Origin: Burkholderiaceae bacterium
Lineage (GTDB): Bacteria > Pseudomonadota > Gammaproteobacteria > Burkholderiales > Burkholderiaceae_A
Direction: 5' to 3'
NCBI GenBank assembly: GCA_018882785.1
Contig: VERI01000002.1
Coordinates: 214,589-278,588, forward strand
Length of the DNA stretch: 64,000 nt
In this document: positions 63,902 through 64,000 of the stretch, in pieces
Numbering within the stretch: position 1 is the stretch's first letter
How the letters are laid out: each line of letters begins with the position of its first letter
Position numbers and translations under genes: made by a program
Notes under the pieces: generated by a model
What the model was told of the DNA's origin: nothing
Database searches by the model: none
What the model saw: only the letters and a program-made list of their open reading frames with translations

Positions 63902-64000
63902 CAGAATTCCGAAACATTTCTCTCTTTGTTCAGGCTCTCAGCCCAAAGCGCTGCAACACCACAGCGCCAAACGTTCTACCCAATACTCCACTCATACGCG
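63902..64000. other. end of window, nothing recognised
   Basis: The 99 bases after the tRNA hold no second tRNA, terminator or coding frame that I can support. Confidence 0.5.

Overview
The window looks like a chromosomal segment of a betaproteobacterium, probably Burkholderiales. This rests on gene types and on protein sequences recalled from memory: RsmE, a malic enzyme-phosphotransacetylase fusion (MaeB), groESL with both a CIRCE operator and a heat-shock promoter, several branched-chain-type (Liv) transporter genes, and a tRNA-Met of betaproteobacterial appearance. No database search was possible. No insertion sequence, integrase, CRISPR array, rRNA or phage gene was seen.

Positions 1-19 kb hold mostly housekeeping genes: transketolase (cut by the left edge), rsmE, a two-gene chromate-type transporter translationally linked to maeB, a large FAD/Fe-S dehydrogenase of the YdiJ type, a glyoxylate-type aminotransferase, a lytic transglycosylase, a PBP4-type D,D-carboxypeptidase, a small DksA/TraR zinc-finger protein, groES-groEL with a clear terminator, pyrF, and two ABC-2 export units.

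Positions 19-58 kb form a catabolic region in four blocks. (A) 19.0-22.4 kb: AraC regulator, acyl-CoA ligase, enoyl-CoA hydratase. (B) 22.4-27.7 kb: a two-component flavin monooxygenase (HpaB-like plus reductase) with a DUF2848 protein, a cupin and an amidase, divergent from a MarR regulator. (C) 27.7-42.6 kb, all on the minus strand: a Liv ABC transporter, a MerR regulator, iron alcohol dehydrogenase, thioesterase, a CoxG-crotonase fusion, a complete molybdenum hydroxylase (FAD, 2Fe-2S and Mo subunits) with a metallo-beta-lactamase (MBL) fold hydrolase inside it, an SDR that has lost its catalytic tetrad, and an acyl-CoA ligase. (D) 42.9-58.3 kb, also minus: FadH-type dienoyl-CoA reductase, acyl-CoA ligase, BadH-like and BadI-like ring-opening enzymes, a nitroreductase, a PaaA-like diiron protein, enoyl-CoA hydratase, cupin, amidohydrolase, and a second molybdenum hydroxylase whose Mo subunit is fused to CoxG, plus another MBL hydrolase. 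A MarR gene with a perfect long inverted repeat closes the region.

The best reading of C and D is uptake of an organic acid, activation to a CoA thioester, hydroxylation by molybdenum enzymes with water as oxygen source and possibly by an oxygen-dependent diiron enzyme, then alicyclic ring opening of the 2-ketocyclohexanecarboxyl-CoA type. The substrate is not evident. No acyl-CoA dehydrogenase or thiolase lies in the window, so the route must be completed elsewhere.

Positions 59-64 kb hold an ABC exporter, a diguanylate cyclase, a diheme cytochrome c, a PQQ-type sugar dehydrogenase homologue, and a tRNA-Met(CAT) with a good promoter.
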